Positions 33,535 to 42,262 are shown, numbered from the stretch's first letter. The stretch: DNA of 45,032 nt from Hyphomicrobiales bacterium (GCA_900465665.1 UBJO01000068.1:1-45032), one strand, 5' to 3'. The notes: generated from the letters alone by a model not told the origin. A program made the numbers and translations.

Positions 33535-35577
33535 TCAAAGAAGTGACGCGAAGCGGAAGGCTTCGTAGATCGCGGCGTGGATATTGCGGCTCGCCACCGC
33601 GTCCCCGATTCGAATGAGATCGAAGCGGCCCTCCGGATTGCGCTGCCGCAAGGGCGCTCGTCTCGCGATCAAGGCGCCGTAGTCGACCGCCCCCAGATTG
33701 CGCGACAGCGGCTTCAGCTCGAAGTAGAGATCGGCATTGGCCATGGTGCCGTGCTCGACCACCACCTGCGATACCCGGCGCTCCCACGCGCTCGCTTCGG
33801 CGTAATCGGAGCCGAGGACGGCGACCAACTGGTTGCCATCGCGGCGCACGGACTTCAGCCGTGTGTTGATCGTGACCTTGACGTTCTTCTCGGCGAAGAT
33901 CTTCGCATAGGGCACATGGTTCATGCCGCCGATCTCCGGCGCGAAGAAGCGCTCGGGCGATACAAGCTCCAGCTCGGCGCCGGCACTCGCGATCACTTCG
34001 GCCGCCGACATGCCGGGATGGGCGCCGTTGTCGTCGAAGAGAAGCACGGTCTCGCCCGGCTTCGTCGAGCCGCCCAGGATATCCCATGTCGAGGTGACAA
34101 GTTCATCGCCGGCATCGAGCGCCGGCGACTGCGCGATGCCGCCAGTCGCCACCACCACCAGATCCGGCTCGAAGGCCAGCACGTCGTCGCCGCCGGCAAA
34201 GACGTTGTAGTGGATCGTGACGCCCAGCCGCTCAAGCTCCTCCAAACGCCAATCGATGATCCCGACCATCTCGCGCCGCCTTGGGTTTCGGACCAGCAGA
34301 TTGATCTGACCACCCGCCTCGCCGCTCGCCTCCAGAATGTCGACCGTGTGGCCGCGCTCGGCCAGCACGCGGGCGGCCTCAAGCCCGGCCGGCCCTGCCC
34401 CCACGACCACCGCCCGTCGCGGCGACGCAGCAGGGGCGATCTCGTGCGACAGTTCCGTTTCGCGGCCCGTCGCCGCATTGTGAATACAGAGCGCCTCGCC
34501 GCCCTCATAGATGCGATCGAGGCAGTAGGTCGCGCCGACGCAGGGGCGGATGCGCGCCTCTTCGCCTGCTTCGATCTTTCTGACGATATGCGGATCGGCG
34601 ATGTGGGGCCGCGTCATGCCGACCATGTCGAGTTTGCCCTCCGCGATCGCGTGGCGCGCGGTCGCGACGTCGGAGATGCGGGCGGCATGGAAGACCGGAA
34701 ATTTCGTGGCGGCCCTGATGTCGCCGGCGAAATCCAGATGCGGCGCGGACGGCATGCCCTGAATGGGGATGACGTTGTTGAGCGCCGCGTCGCTGTCGAT
34801 ATGGCCGCGAATAACATTGAGAAAATCGATCGCCCCGCCGGCCACCAGCCGTCTGGCGATCTCCACGCCCTCCTCGCGTGACAGGCCCTTGTCCCATTGC
34901 TCATCGGCGACAAGACGGATGCCGACGATGAAGTCGGGGCCGACGGCCTTGCGCACGGCCTCTGTGACCATCGTCGAAAAACGCATGCGGTTTTCGAGCC
35001 CACCACCGAATTCGTCCTCGCGGGTGTTGGTGGCCGGCGACCAGAAGCCGTCCATCAGGTGGCCGTAGGCCTCGAACTCGATGCCGTCGAGGCCGGCTGC
35101 CTGCATGCGTTGTGCCGCCGAAACATAATCGTCGATGATCCGCTCGATGTCCCACTCTTCCGCCTCCTTGGGAAAGGCGCGATGGGCGGGTTCGCGGATG
35201 GGACTTGGCGCCAGTACCGGCAACCAGTCGCCCTTGTTCCACCCGGTGCGACGACCGAGATGGGTGAGCTGGATCATCACGGCCGTGCCGTGCTCGTGAC
35301 AGTCGTCGGAAAGCCGCTTCAGCCACGGCACGATCTCGTCGCGATAGGCGTGCAGGTTGCCGAAGGCCGGCGGGGAATCCGGCGAGACGACCGCTGAGCC
35401 CGCCGTCATGGTCAGCGCGATACCGCCCTTGGCCTTTTCGAGATGATAGAGCCGGTAGCGATCGGTCGGCATGCCGTCTTCCGAATAGGCCGGCTCGTGC
35501 GCGGTCGACATCAGCCGGTTCTTCAGCGTGAGGTGTTTCAATTGGAATGGTTGAAGTAGGGGATCCTGCGAAGCCAT
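33535..35577 (-). CDS. FMN/FAD NADH:flavin oxidoreductase, betaine demethylase-like (680 aa)
   Basis: This is a large flavoenzyme of the old-yellow-enzyme/2,4-dienoyl-CoA reductase/trimethylamine dehydrogenase type. The first 370 residues form an FMN barrel (PFQLKHLTLKNRLMSTAHEP, IQLTHLGRRTG, GLDGIEFEAYGHLMDGFWSP). A cysteine segment follows (RPCVGATYCLDR ... ALCIHN). Then come FAD and NAD(P) Rossmann motifs (VVVGAGPAGLEAARVLAERG; VLLFDDNGAHPG). The cysteine motif departs from the usual CxxCxxxC...C: only three cysteines are seen. Similar enzymes (DgcA, stachydrine-pathway N-methylproline demethylases) oxidatively remove N-methyl groups. Being upstream of a betaine-type importer on the same strand supports such a role. 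The ATG at 35577 (MASQDPLL) is preferred over 35616. Confidence 0.82.
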   Translation of the reverse strand: MASQDPLLQPFQLKHLTLKNRLMSTAHEPAYSEDGMPTDRYRLYHLEKAKGGIALTMTAGSAVVSPDSPPAFGNLHAYRDEIVPWLKRLSDDCHEHGTAVMIQLTHLGRRTGWNKGDWLPVLAPSPIREPAHRAFPKEAEEWDIERIIDDYVSAAQRMQAAGLDGIEFEAYGHLMDGFWSPATNTREDEFGGGLENRMRFSTMVTEAVRKAVGPDFIVGIRLVADEQWDKGLSREEGVEIARRLVAGGAIDFLNVIRGHIDSDAALNNVIPIQGMPSAPHLDFAGDIRAATKFPVFHAARISDVATARHAIAEGKLDMVGMTRPHIADPHIVRKIEAGEEARIRPCVGATYCLDRIYEGGEALCIHNAATGRETELSHEIAPAASPRRAVVVGAGPAGLEAARVLAERGHTVDILEASGEAGGQINLLVRNPRRREMVGIIDWRLEELERLGVTIHYNVFAGGDDVLAFEPDLVVVATGGIAQSPALDAGDELVTSTWDILGGSTKPGETVLLFDDNGAHPGMSAAEVIASAGAELELVSPERFFAPEIGGMNHVPYAKIFAEKNVKVTINTRLKSVRRDGNQLVAVLGSDYAEASAWERRVSQVVVEHGTMANADLYFELKPLSRNLGAVDYGALIARRAPLRQRNPEGRFDLIRIGDAVASRNIHAAIYEAFRFASLL

Positions 35578-35722
35578 CGATTTGCACCACCAAACAAGAG
35601 AAGGGCCGATCTTCACCTAAAACGATGCCGGGTGCGATGAACAAAAACGCCATGAAACGACCCCAATGCGTCGCGCGGTGATTTTTGCGCGACATGATGG
35701 TCGTCGACCGGTCGCTATATGA

Positions 35723-35795
35723 GCATCACCTCATCTGAAATTATCGACGGAACCAAATCCTCTGGCCCGCGTTCAGGCCGCCGATGAGGTGATGC
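35723..35795 (+). promoter_or_regulatory. Perfect 13-bp inverted repeat masking the DUF982 ribosome binding site
   Basis: GCATCACCTCATC (35723-35735) is the exact reverse complement of GATGAGGTGATGC (35783-35795), which ends at the base before the ATG and contains the GAGGTG ribosome binding site. The 47-base loop has its own GGCC/GGCC pairing. In RNA this would hide the translation start; in DNA it could be an operator. Confidence 0.6.
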
Positions 35796-36041
35796 ATGAC
35801 TGATGAAAAGCTCTGGAAAAGACCACTCACAATCGCGATTGGCTCCGCGAAATACGTGGTGAAAAGCACGCGCGACGCGGCCTGGCTGCTGGCCGACAAA
35901 TGGCCGGTTTTGACCGGTGAATCCTTTGTTCGCGCACTCAAGGCCTGCGCCGCCGTGCTCGAAGGAAAGCGTGGCGGCGGGCACGCGAGGCAGGCACTGA
36001 TTGCTGCCGCGCGAGATGCCAACCTTCAGATCGAAGGCTGA
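35796..36041 (+). CDS. DUF982 protein (81 aa)
   Basis: This is a small cytoplasmic protein of the DUF982 family, which is expanded in rhizobia. Recognisable segments are the opening beta-strand part (KPLTIAIGSAKYVVKSTRDAAWLLADKWP-like, here starting WKRPLTIAIG), a helix with SFVRALKACAAVL, and the closing ARQALIAAARDANL. Length is typical. No function is known to me. The start codon is fixed by the adjacent inverted repeat and GAGGTG site. It is monocistronic and convergent with the MFS gene, with a strong terminator between them. Confidence 0.88.
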   Translation: MTDEKLWKRPLTIAIGSAKYVVKSTRDAAWLLADKWPVLTGESFVRALKACAAVLEGKRGGGHARQALIAAARDANLQIEG

Positions 36042-36062
36042 TTTTCACGTTTAATTGACTCG

Positions 36063-36100
36063 AAAGCGCCAGCCGAAAACACGGCTGGCGCTTTTTCTTT
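36063..36100. terminator. Bidirectional terminator between DUF982 and MFS genes
   Basis: AAAGCGCCAGCCG and CGGCTGGCGCTTT form a perfect 13-bp stem with a 6-base loop, followed on the plus strand by TTTTTCTTT (counting the end of the arm). The A-run on the other side lets it serve the convergent MFS gene. Confidence 0.9.
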
Positions 36101-36117
36101 GCGCATTGACGTCTCGC

Positions 36118-37335
36118 TTAGTGATGTCCGTCCGCCTTCGGCTGCGCCCGATGATCGAGCAGCCGGACGCCGAGCGACACGATGGCGAGCAGTCCGCCGA
36201 GAACAGTCACAGCCGGCCATGCGCCATAGCCCCAGGCAAGGCTCGCAAGCGCTGATCCGGCGGCACCGCCGAGAAACATGCCGGTCATGAAGATGGTGTT
36301 CAGACGGCTGCGGGCCTCGGGGTCCAGCGCGTAGATGATATGCTGGTTCGAGACCAGCGCACTCTGAATGCCGAAATCAAGCACGATGACGCCGATGATC
36401 AGAGCGGCGATCGACCACCACATGCCGAAGACGACCCAGGCGACGAGCGTGAGGAGAGCGCCGAGCCACACCACGAAATGCGGGCCGCGTTTGTCTGCGA
36501 TGCGGCCAGCCACCGGCGCCGCGAAGACGCCGACCGCGCCCACGATACCGAACAGACCCGCGACATCAGCGCCGAGGCCAAAACGCGGACCTTGCAGATA
36601 GAGCGCCAGGATCGTCCAGAAACTGGTGAACGAGGCGAAAAGCGCTGCCTGCACGAAGGTCGCCGTGCGCAGTGCCGGATGCTGCTTCCACAGGTGAGCG
36701 AGCGAACGGATCGCGGTGTGATAGCGCATGCGCGAGGTCGGGCGATGGTTCGGCAAGGCGGCGAACATCATGGCTGCGGCCACCAGCGCCATCGGAACGC
36801 CGATCCAGAACATCGCGCGCCAGCCGGCATGCTCGCCGACAAAGCCGGACAGGGTGCGGCTGAACAGGATGCCCGAGAGCACGCCCGCCATCACGGTGCC
36901 GATCGTGGCACCGCGCTTTTCGGGCGACGCCAGCGAGGCCGCAAACGGCACGATCTGCTGGGCGACGGTAGAGCTCGCTCCGACGACGAGGGACGCCGCA
37001 ACCAGTGTCCAGGCTGTAGGCGCGCTCGCCGCTAGCGCCAGCGCGACGGCAAGTATCAGGAATTGGCCGATGATCAGACGCCGGCGGTGGACGAGATCGC
37101 CAAGCGGCAGCAACAGGAACAGGCCAAGCGCGTAGCCAAGCTGGGTGGCGGTCGGGATCAGCCCGGTCGCGGATTGGCCGGGAAAATCGGCTTCGATGAT
37201 CCCGAGCATCGGCTGGTTGTAGTAGATATTGGCGACGGCGATGCCGCTGGCCGCGGCCATGGCGAGAAGGCCGATATGGCCTATGCCGGCCGTTGTGGCA
37301 GCCCCCGGCCTTTCGATTGTGGTGACGGTGGTCAT
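36118..37335 (-). CDS. MFS transporter (405 aa)
   Basis: This is an inner-membrane major facilitator with about twelve membrane segments. The conserved loop after helix 2 is seen as LLLPLGDLVHRRRLIIGQF, a drug:proton antiporter-like motif A. A central loop (NHRPTSRMRYHTAIRSLAHLW) separates the two halves, and the second-half equivalent is GRIADKRGPHFVVWLG. The tail is His-rich (HRAQPKADGHH). The ATG at 37335 (MTTVTTIERP) fits the family better than the one at 37389. It is divergent from a LysR gene, the common arrangement of an exporter under its own regulator. The substrate is unknown. Confidence 0.9.
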   Translation of the reverse strand: MTTVTTIERPGAATTAGIGHIGLLAMAAASGIAVANIYYNQPMLGIIEADFPGQSATGLIPTATQLGYALGLFLLLPLGDLVHRRRLIIGQFLILAVALALAASAPTAWTLVAASLVVGASSTVAQQIVPFAASLASPEKRGATIGTVMAGVLSGILFSRTLSGFVGEHAGWRAMFWIGVPMALVAAAMMFAALPNHRPTSRMRYHTAIRSLAHLWKQHPALRTATFVQAALFASFTSFWTILALYLQGPRFGLGADVAGLFGIVGAVGVFAAPVAGRIADKRGPHFVVWLGALLTLVAWVVFGMWWSIAALIIGVIVLDFGIQSALVSNQHIIYALDPEARSRLNTIFMTGMFLGGAAGSALASLAWGYGAWPAVTVLGGLLAIVSLGVRLLDHRAQPKADGHH

Positions 37336-37421
37336 GCTGTTTGCCTTTCTGGCTTCAGAAGATGGGATATATCTATTATTTTCTCGCATCTCGCGGTACT
37401 GATCGAAAATGTTCAGCCTGA

Positions 37422-37438
37422 ATATCGAAAGCCGATAT
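37422..37438. promoter_or_regulatory. Dyad at the LysR start, candidate autoregulatory operator
   Basis: ATATCG and CGATAT flank 5 bases (ATATCG-AAAGC-CGATAT), ending one base before the LysR ATG at 37440. A second AT-rich palindrome, GATATATC, lies at 37366-37373 on the MFS side. This layout is typical of LysR-controlled divergent genes. Confidence 0.45.
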
Positions 37439-37439
37439 A

Positions 37440-38336
37440 ATGAATACCGAGGACGTCAGGGTTTTCGTCGTTGCGTCAGCCGCGGGCAGTCTCTCGGAAG
37501 CAGCGCGGCGCCTTGGGATCGCGCCGATGGTGGCGACCCGCCGTCTCGCCTCGCTGGAGGCGGCGCTCGACGTACGGCTGATGCATCGCACCACGCGATC
37601 CCTTTCGCTCACGCCCGAGGGCGAGACCTTCCTGCCGTTTGCCCAGGCGCTGGTGGAAAACGAGGATGAGGCCCGAGCCCGCCTGCGAACTGATGGCAAG
37701 GGCGCGGCGGGATTGTTGCGCGTATCGGTCCCCATCGCCTTTGGCCTGAAACTCGTCATGCCGCTCGTGCCGAAGCTTCTGGAGGACAACCCGGATCTGA
37801 GAATCTCGGTCGACATGAATGACGGCCTGCCGGATCTCGTTGCCTCCGGCACCGATCTTGCGATCCGGGTCGCGCGGCTGAAGGACAGCAGCCTGATCGC
37901 CCAGAAGCTCGCCGACAACACGCGGTCGCTGGTCGCCGCACCCGCTTACATCGACAGGCGCGGCGCCCCGGTGAACACGCACGACCTGCTTGAGCACGAT
38001 TGTCTGCCGATGACCGGCATCACGCACTGGACATTCATGCGTGGTGGCACGCAAGGTGATGAGGAAGCGCATGTGCGATTGAATGCACGCTTCTCGTCGA
38101 GCAGCATCGCCGGTTGCCACGCCGCCTGCATTGCCGGCGGCGGCATCACGCTGCTGTCCGACTGGAATGTGGAAGACGATATCCGCGCCGGCCGCCTGGT
38201 TCGCATCACGCTCGAGGACGCTATGCCCGAAACCAATGCGATCTGGGCGGTTTACCCGACGACCCGGCTCATCCTGCCAAAGGTGCGGGTCTTCATTTCC
38301 GCAATCCGATCGGCGCTTGCCGAACAGGCCGCCTGA
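37440..38336 (+). CDS. LysR family transcriptional regulator (298 aa)
   Basis: The N-terminal winged HTH of the LysR family is clear: VFVVASAAGSLSEAARRLGI then ATRRLASLEAALDVRLMHRT and TRSLSLTPEGE. The effector-binding domain runs from about residue 90 (LLRVSVPIAFGLKLVMPLVP) to the end. This sequence style matches the CrgA/AaeR-like subgroup. It is divergent from the MFS gene across 104 bases and probably regulates it and itself. No strong ribosome binding site is visible. Confidence 0.93.
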   Translation: MNTEDVRVFVVASAAGSLSEAARRLGIAPMVATRRLASLEAALDVRLMHRTTRSLSLTPEGETFLPFAQALVENEDEARARLRTDGKGAAGLLRVSVPIAFGLKLVMPLVPKLLEDNPDLRISVDMNDGLPDLVASGTDLAIRVARLKDSSLIAQKLADNTRSLVAAPAYIDRRGAPVNTHDLLEHDCLPMTGITHWTFMRGGTQGDEEAHVRLNARFSSSSIAGCHAACIAGGGITLLSDWNVEDDIRAGRLVRITLEDAMPETNAIWAVYPTTRLILPKVRVFISAIRSALAEQAA

Positions 38337-38422
38337 TCCAGCTGCCGGATGCCCCGGTACCGGTGGCACTGGTGTCGAGTGCATCATTGGTCGCCGCCCC
38401 GTTCGTGCTTTGAGAGGCGCGG

Positions 38423-39030
38423 TCAGGCAGTCAGCGCGACCTCGTATTCCGCCGTTTCGTGCTTGGCGGCCGGGCGAAGGCGGAAGCGGCGCCAGGCGCT
38501 GGGTGTCGTTCCGGTTGCGCGGCGGAAAATCCGCGAGAGGTGCGCCTGATCGGCAAGGCCGCAATCGAGCGCGATCTCGCATAGGGGCGCATCGGTGGAA
38601 AGCATCAGCTGCTTGGCGCGCTCGACGCGCTGGGCGATGACGTAGCTGTGCGGCGACAGACCGAAACTCGTCTTGAAGGCCGCCGAGAAATAGCTGGTGC
38701 TGAGCCGTGCCAGTTCCGCCAGTTCGTTGATCGCAACGGTCCGCGACATGTTATCTTCGACGTACCGCTTGACCCGCGCGACCTGCCACGGCGCCAACCC
38801 ACCCGATGCCGCCCTTTCGCGCGATACGGCATTAGCCGAGACGGCGGGGTTGGCTTCATCAGCATCGAGGCGCGTTTGACGAGATCGATGGCGATCGCCT
38901 CGTCCTGGTCGACGCAATGGATGGCGCGTGCGAGCAGCCGCGATACTTCGGATGACGCTTGCTGAATGACGCCGAGGGCGCTGATGTTCGCCTCGTGGTG
39001 GTCCATCGCAATCATCGCCGTCGCCCGCAT
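38423..39030 (-). pseudogene. AraC family regulator gene broken by a frameshift
   Basis: The C-terminal 130 or so codons (38423 to about 38860) encode a complete AraC double helix-turn-helix: WQVARVKRYVEDNMSRT, LARLSTSYFSAAFKTSFGLS and IALDCGLADQAHLSRIFRRA. Its frame has no sensible N-terminus. A matching N-terminal part (MRATAMIAMDHHEANIS ... AIAIDLVKRASMLM) is in another frame from the ATG at 39030, which has a GGAG ribosome binding site. The two would join if a small insertion or deletion near 38852-38866 were undone: VKRASMLM in one frame, DEANPAVSANAVS in the other. So the gene is probably inactive, or the sequence has an error. The HTH half alone could still be made only from an internal start. 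Confidence 0.75.
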
Positions 39031-39314
39031 CGTCAATCTCCGTCCTGAAACCGTTGAGGTGTGATTTTCTAGGTTCATTCTGGTGACGGGACCGCGCCGG
39101 TGAAATCCTACTATGATCAAGTTTGCATAGACCTGGGTCTTGTGGGGGCATACCTCGGTATAGTTGCCCGCGCGCGGAACGACTGCATAAGTCTCGTGAT
39201 GACGCTGCGAATGCCCCCTGCCAGGCGCGGGAAGCCCCTGATCGCGGGCTCGCAGGAAGCGATTGCCAACAGTCGAAGTCGCCCGCATAAATTCAGCTAA
39301 CGAGAGGAAGAACC

Positions 39315-39620
39315 ATGTCGCATACTTGCAAGCATGTTCGCCTGGTCCGCGATGTCCGCCCAAGGACGCGCGGTTGTGAAGAGTGCCTGGCGACCGGTCA
39401 GGCCTGGGTGCACCTGCGACTGTGCCGGGAATGCGGCCATGTCGGCTGCTGCGACCAGTCGATCGGCCGGCACGCCACCGGCCATTTCCATGAAACCGGT
39501 CATCCCGTCATGGAGGGCTACGATCCGCCGGAGGGATGGGGATGGTGCTATGTGGATGAAATCATGGTTGACTTGCCGGATCAAACCGAACAGGTAGGGC
39601 CGATCCCGCACTTCTACTAG
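39315..39620 (+). CDS. UBP-type zinc finger protein (101 aa)
   Basis: A stand-alone ZnF-UBP domain, known in eukaryotic deubiquitinases for binding a free ubiquitin C-terminus, here in a bacterium. All expected ligand positions are present: Cys5 and His7, Cys21 and Cys24, Cys37 and Cys40, Cys45, His53, His57 and His63 (with GHVGCCDQS and HATGHFHETGHP). The C-terminal tail ends PIPHFY. GAGAGGAAG precedes the ATG. It is followed by kefF and kefC on the same strand and faces the CNB/thioredoxin-reductase gene; from memory, bacterial members often neighbour such oxidoreductases. The role is unknown; redox or thiol sensing is speculation. Confidence 0.9.
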   Translation: MSHTCKHVRLVRDVRPRTRGCEECLATGQAWVHLRLCRECGHVGCCDQSIGRHATGHFHETGHPVMEGYDPPEGWGWCYVDEIMVDLPDQTEQVGPIPHFY

Positions 39621-39708
39621 GCCTGCCAAGGCCCTTGTGGATCCCGCGCTCTTCAGACCGATCCGGCCCTGGATCTCACGCATTTTGAATTCAGATGGGA
39701 GCCCATAC

Positions 39709-40326
39709 ATGGCCAAGGTGCTCGTGCTCTTCGCCCACCCCGGACAGCGCCATTCGCGCGTCAATATCCTGATGGCCAAGATCGCCGGCAGCATCGAAGG
39801 CGTCACCTTCGTCGATCTCTACGCCGAGTATCCCAAGCTCGATATCGACATCGACGTCGAACAGGCCCGGCTGCTGAAGCACGACGTGGTCATCTTCCAG
39901 TTTCCGATCTACTGGTATTCGACCCCTTCCATTCTGAAGGAGTGGCAGGATCTGGTGCTGGAATATGGCTTCGCCTATGGCCACACCGGCGACAAGCTGG
40001 CGGGCAAGGTGTTTCTCCCTGTCATCACCGCCGGCGGCCCCGACCACGCCTATACCGAAGAGGGCCGCAACCATTTCCGGCTCCGGGCGCTGCTGTCGCC
40101 TTTGGAGCAGACGGCCAATCTGTGCCGGATGCGCTTCGTTGCGCCGTACGCGCTGTTTGCCGCGCACGAGGCGCGCGGCGACGGCCGGGCCGAGCCGCAT
40201 CTGGAGGGCTACCGCCGGCTGCTGGAGGCTCTGCGCGACGAAACCTTCGACATCGACGCCGCCGCCGGTATGGAACTGCTGAGCGCCGAGACGCTTCCGC
40301 TTCGTGAGAGCACGCCCCATGAATAG
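39709..40326 (+). CDS. kefF: KefF/KefG-type NAD(P)H flavodoxin-like ancillary protein (205 aa)
   Basis: This is a flavodoxin-fold quinone reductase-like protein that in E. coli-type systems binds and activates the KefC/KefB potassium efflux channel. The sequence has LVLFAHPGQRHSRVN at the N-terminus, VIFQFPIYWYSTPSILKEWQDLVL, and VFLPVITAGGPDHAYTEEG, typical of the KefF, KefG and MdaB group. The frame runs back to 39637, but the ATG at 39709 has GGGAG eight bases upstream and begins the fold. Its end overlaps the kefC start by eight bases, which strongly couples the two. Confidence 0.9.
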   Translation: MAKVLVLFAHPGQRHSRVNILMAKIAGSIEGVTFVDLYAEYPKLDIDIDVEQARLLKHDVVIFQFPIYWYSTPSILKEWQDLVLEYGFAYGHTGDKLAGKVFLPVITAGGPDHAYTEEGRNHFRLRALLSPLEQTANLCRMRFVAPYALFAAHEARGDGRAEPHLEGYRRLLEALRDETFDIDAAAGMELLSAETLPLRESTPHE

Positions 40327-42232
40327 CTTCATCTTCCAGGCCTTCATCTATTTGCTGGCCGCCGTCGTCTCTGTGCTCATCGCCAAGCGGCTGGGGCTCG
40401 GCTCCGTGCTCGGCTATCTCATTGCCGGCATCGTTATCGGCCCAGCTCTGCATCTTGTTGGTAACGAGACGCAGGATCTGCAGCATTTCGCCGAGTTCGG
40501 CGTGGTGATGATGCTGTTTCTCGTCGGCCTCGAACTGCAGCCGCGCGCGCTATGGGAGATGCGCGCCAAGCTGCTCGGGCTTGGCGGGCTGCAGGTGATC
40601 GTCACCTCGCTGGCGGTGATGGGCTGCGCCATGCTGCTCGGCCAGGTCTGGAGCGTGGCGCTGACGATCGGCTTCATCTTCTCGCTGTCCTCGACCGCGA
40701 TCGTCCTGCAGACGCTGGGCGAAAAGGGGCTGCTGCGCTCGTCCGGTGGACAGGCGAGCTTCTCGGTGCTGCTGTTCCAGGATATCGCCGTCATTCCCAT
40801 GCTGGCCTTCATCCCGCTGCTAGCGCTGCCGGAGCTCGTGCGCCATCCGCTCGGCAGCAATGCCGAGAGTGGCGGCCACCATTCGTTCAGCCTCGTCGAG
40901 GGGTTGCCGGGCTGGCAGGTGACGCTGGTGACGATCGTTGCCGTCGCCTTCGTCATCGCTGCCGGCCACTACCTGTCGCGTCCGATCTTCCGGCTCATCG
41001 CCCGCTCCAAGCTGCGCGAAATCTTCACCGCTGCCGCCCTTCTCCTGATCATCGGCATCGCGTTGTTGATGACCGTCGTCGGCCTGTCGCCGGCGCTTGG
41101 CACGTTTCTGGCCGGCGTCGTGCTCGCCAACAGCGAATTCCGCCACGAGCTCGAGAGCGATATCGAGCCGTTCAAGGGATTGCTGCTCGGCCTGTTTTTC
41201 ATCACGGTCGGCGCCAGCATCGATTTCTCGCTGCTCTATGCACAAGTCTGGTCGGTGCTCGGGATCACGCTTGGCGTCATGCTGCTAAAAGCGATCGTGC
41301 TGTTGGCGCTCGCCTTCGTGTTCAAGTTGCGCGGCACCGAACGCTGGCTTTTCGCGCTTGGGCTGGCGCAGGCGGGCGAGTTCGGTTTCGTGCTGATCTC
41401 TTTCACCCTCCAGAGCGCGGTGCTGCCGCCCGATCTCGCGGCGATCCTGTTGCTCGTCGTTGCGGTCTCCATGCTGTTCACGCCCGCCCTCTTCATCATC
41501 TTCGACAGGCTGATCGTGCCGCGCTTCGACCGCCGGCAGGAGGAAGACGCCGACGAAATCCCCGAGCCGGGCTCCGTCATCATTGCCGGCCTCGGCCGGT
41601 TCGGGCAGATCGTCAACCGCATGCTTCTCGCCAATGGCTACAAGACCATCGTGCTTGACCACCAGGCCGATGTCATCGACGGCCTGCGCAAGTTCGGCGT
41701 CCGCTCCTTCTTCGGCGACGCCAGCCGGCCGGACCTGTTGCATTCGGCGGGGCTTCACGAGGCGAAGGTGCTTGTCGTCGCGATCGACGATCCGGAGCGG
41801 GCGATCGAGATCGTCAAGCACGCGCGCCGGGAGAACCCGCATATTCACATCATCGCCCGCGCGTTCGATCGGACGACCGTCTACAGGCTTTATGAGGCCG
41901 GCGCCCACGATATCGTCCGTGAGGTGTTCGACAGTTCTGTTCGCGCCGCCGGCTACGCGCTGAAGGGGCTCGGGATGCATCCCTACGATGTCGAAAAGAG
42001 CAAGGCCGTGTTCGTCCGCCAGGACGTCCGAGGCCTTCGCAAGCTCGCGCCGCTGTGGCGGGAAGAGGTCGAGGTGTTCGATAACAAGGAATATATCGCC
42101 AAGGCCAAGGAAATCGCCGACCTGCTCGAGCAGGCGATGATGGGCGACCGCAGCGCGCTAGGCGAAAAGGCCGAACGCGGCTGGACGCCGCCCGATATCG
42201 CGGCGGAACAGCTGGAAAAGAACATCGATTGA
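40319..42232 (+). CDS. kefC: Glutathione-regulated K+ efflux protein, KefC/KefB type (637 aa)
   Basis: This is an inner-membrane K+/H+ antiporter-like channel, normally opened by glutathione adducts and held shut by glutathione. Residues 1 to about 400 are the CPA2 membrane domain, with FSLSSTAIVLQTL, the QD motif at 154-155 (LLFQDIAVIP) and the regulatory loop HELESDIEPFKGLLLGLFF. From about 418 there is an RCK/TrkA-N domain (VIIAGLGRFGQIVNRMLLA, IVLDHQADVIDGL). A C-terminal acidic/basic tail of 70 residues follows. Starting at the ATG at 40319 gives a normal Kef N-terminus. It is co-translated with kefF. The pair protects against electrophiles by acidifying the cytoplasm. Confidence 0.93.
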   Translation: MNSFIFQAFIYLLAAVVSVLIAKRLGLGSVLGYLIAGIVIGPALHLVGNETQDLQHFAEFGVVMMLFLVGLELQPRALWEMRAKLLGLGGLQVIVTSLAVMGCAMLLGQVWSVALTIGFIFSLSSTAIVLQTLGEKGLLRSSGGQASFSVLLFQDIAVIPMLAFIPLLALPELVRHPLGSNAESGGHHSFSLVEGLPGWQVTLVTIVAVAFVIAAGHYLSRPIFRLIARSKLREIFTAAALLLIIGIALLMTVVGLSPALGTFLAGVVLANSEFRHELESDIEPFKGLLLGLFFITVGASIDFSLLYAQVWSVLGITLGVMLLKAIVLLALAFVFKLRGTERWLFALGLAQAGEFGFVLISFTLQSAVLPPDLAAILLLVVAVSMLFTPALFIIFDRLIVPRFDRRQEEDADEIPEPGSVIIAGLGRFGQIVNRMLLANGYKTIVLDHQADVIDGLRKFGVRSFFGDASRPDLLHSAGLHEAKVLVVAIDDPERAIEIVKHARRENPHIHIIARAFDRTTVYRLYEAGAHDIVREVFDSSVRAAGYALKGLGMHPYDVEKSKAVFVRQDVRGLRKLAPLWREEVEVFDNKEYIAKAKEIADLLEQAMMGDRSALGEKAERGWTPPDIAAEQLEKNID

Positions 42233-42262
42233 GCGATCGGCGGGCCGGCGTTCGAGCCGGAC

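Noticed and set aside
33577..34881. 434-codon plus-strand frame opposite the flavoenzyme gene
   Set aside because: It is the antisense image of the FAD/NAD domains, with no ribosome binding site or motif.
39031..39363. Further N-terminal extension of the AraC N-terminal frame
   Set aside because: The residues before the ATG at 39030 do not look like protein, and the ribosome binding site sits directly before 39030.
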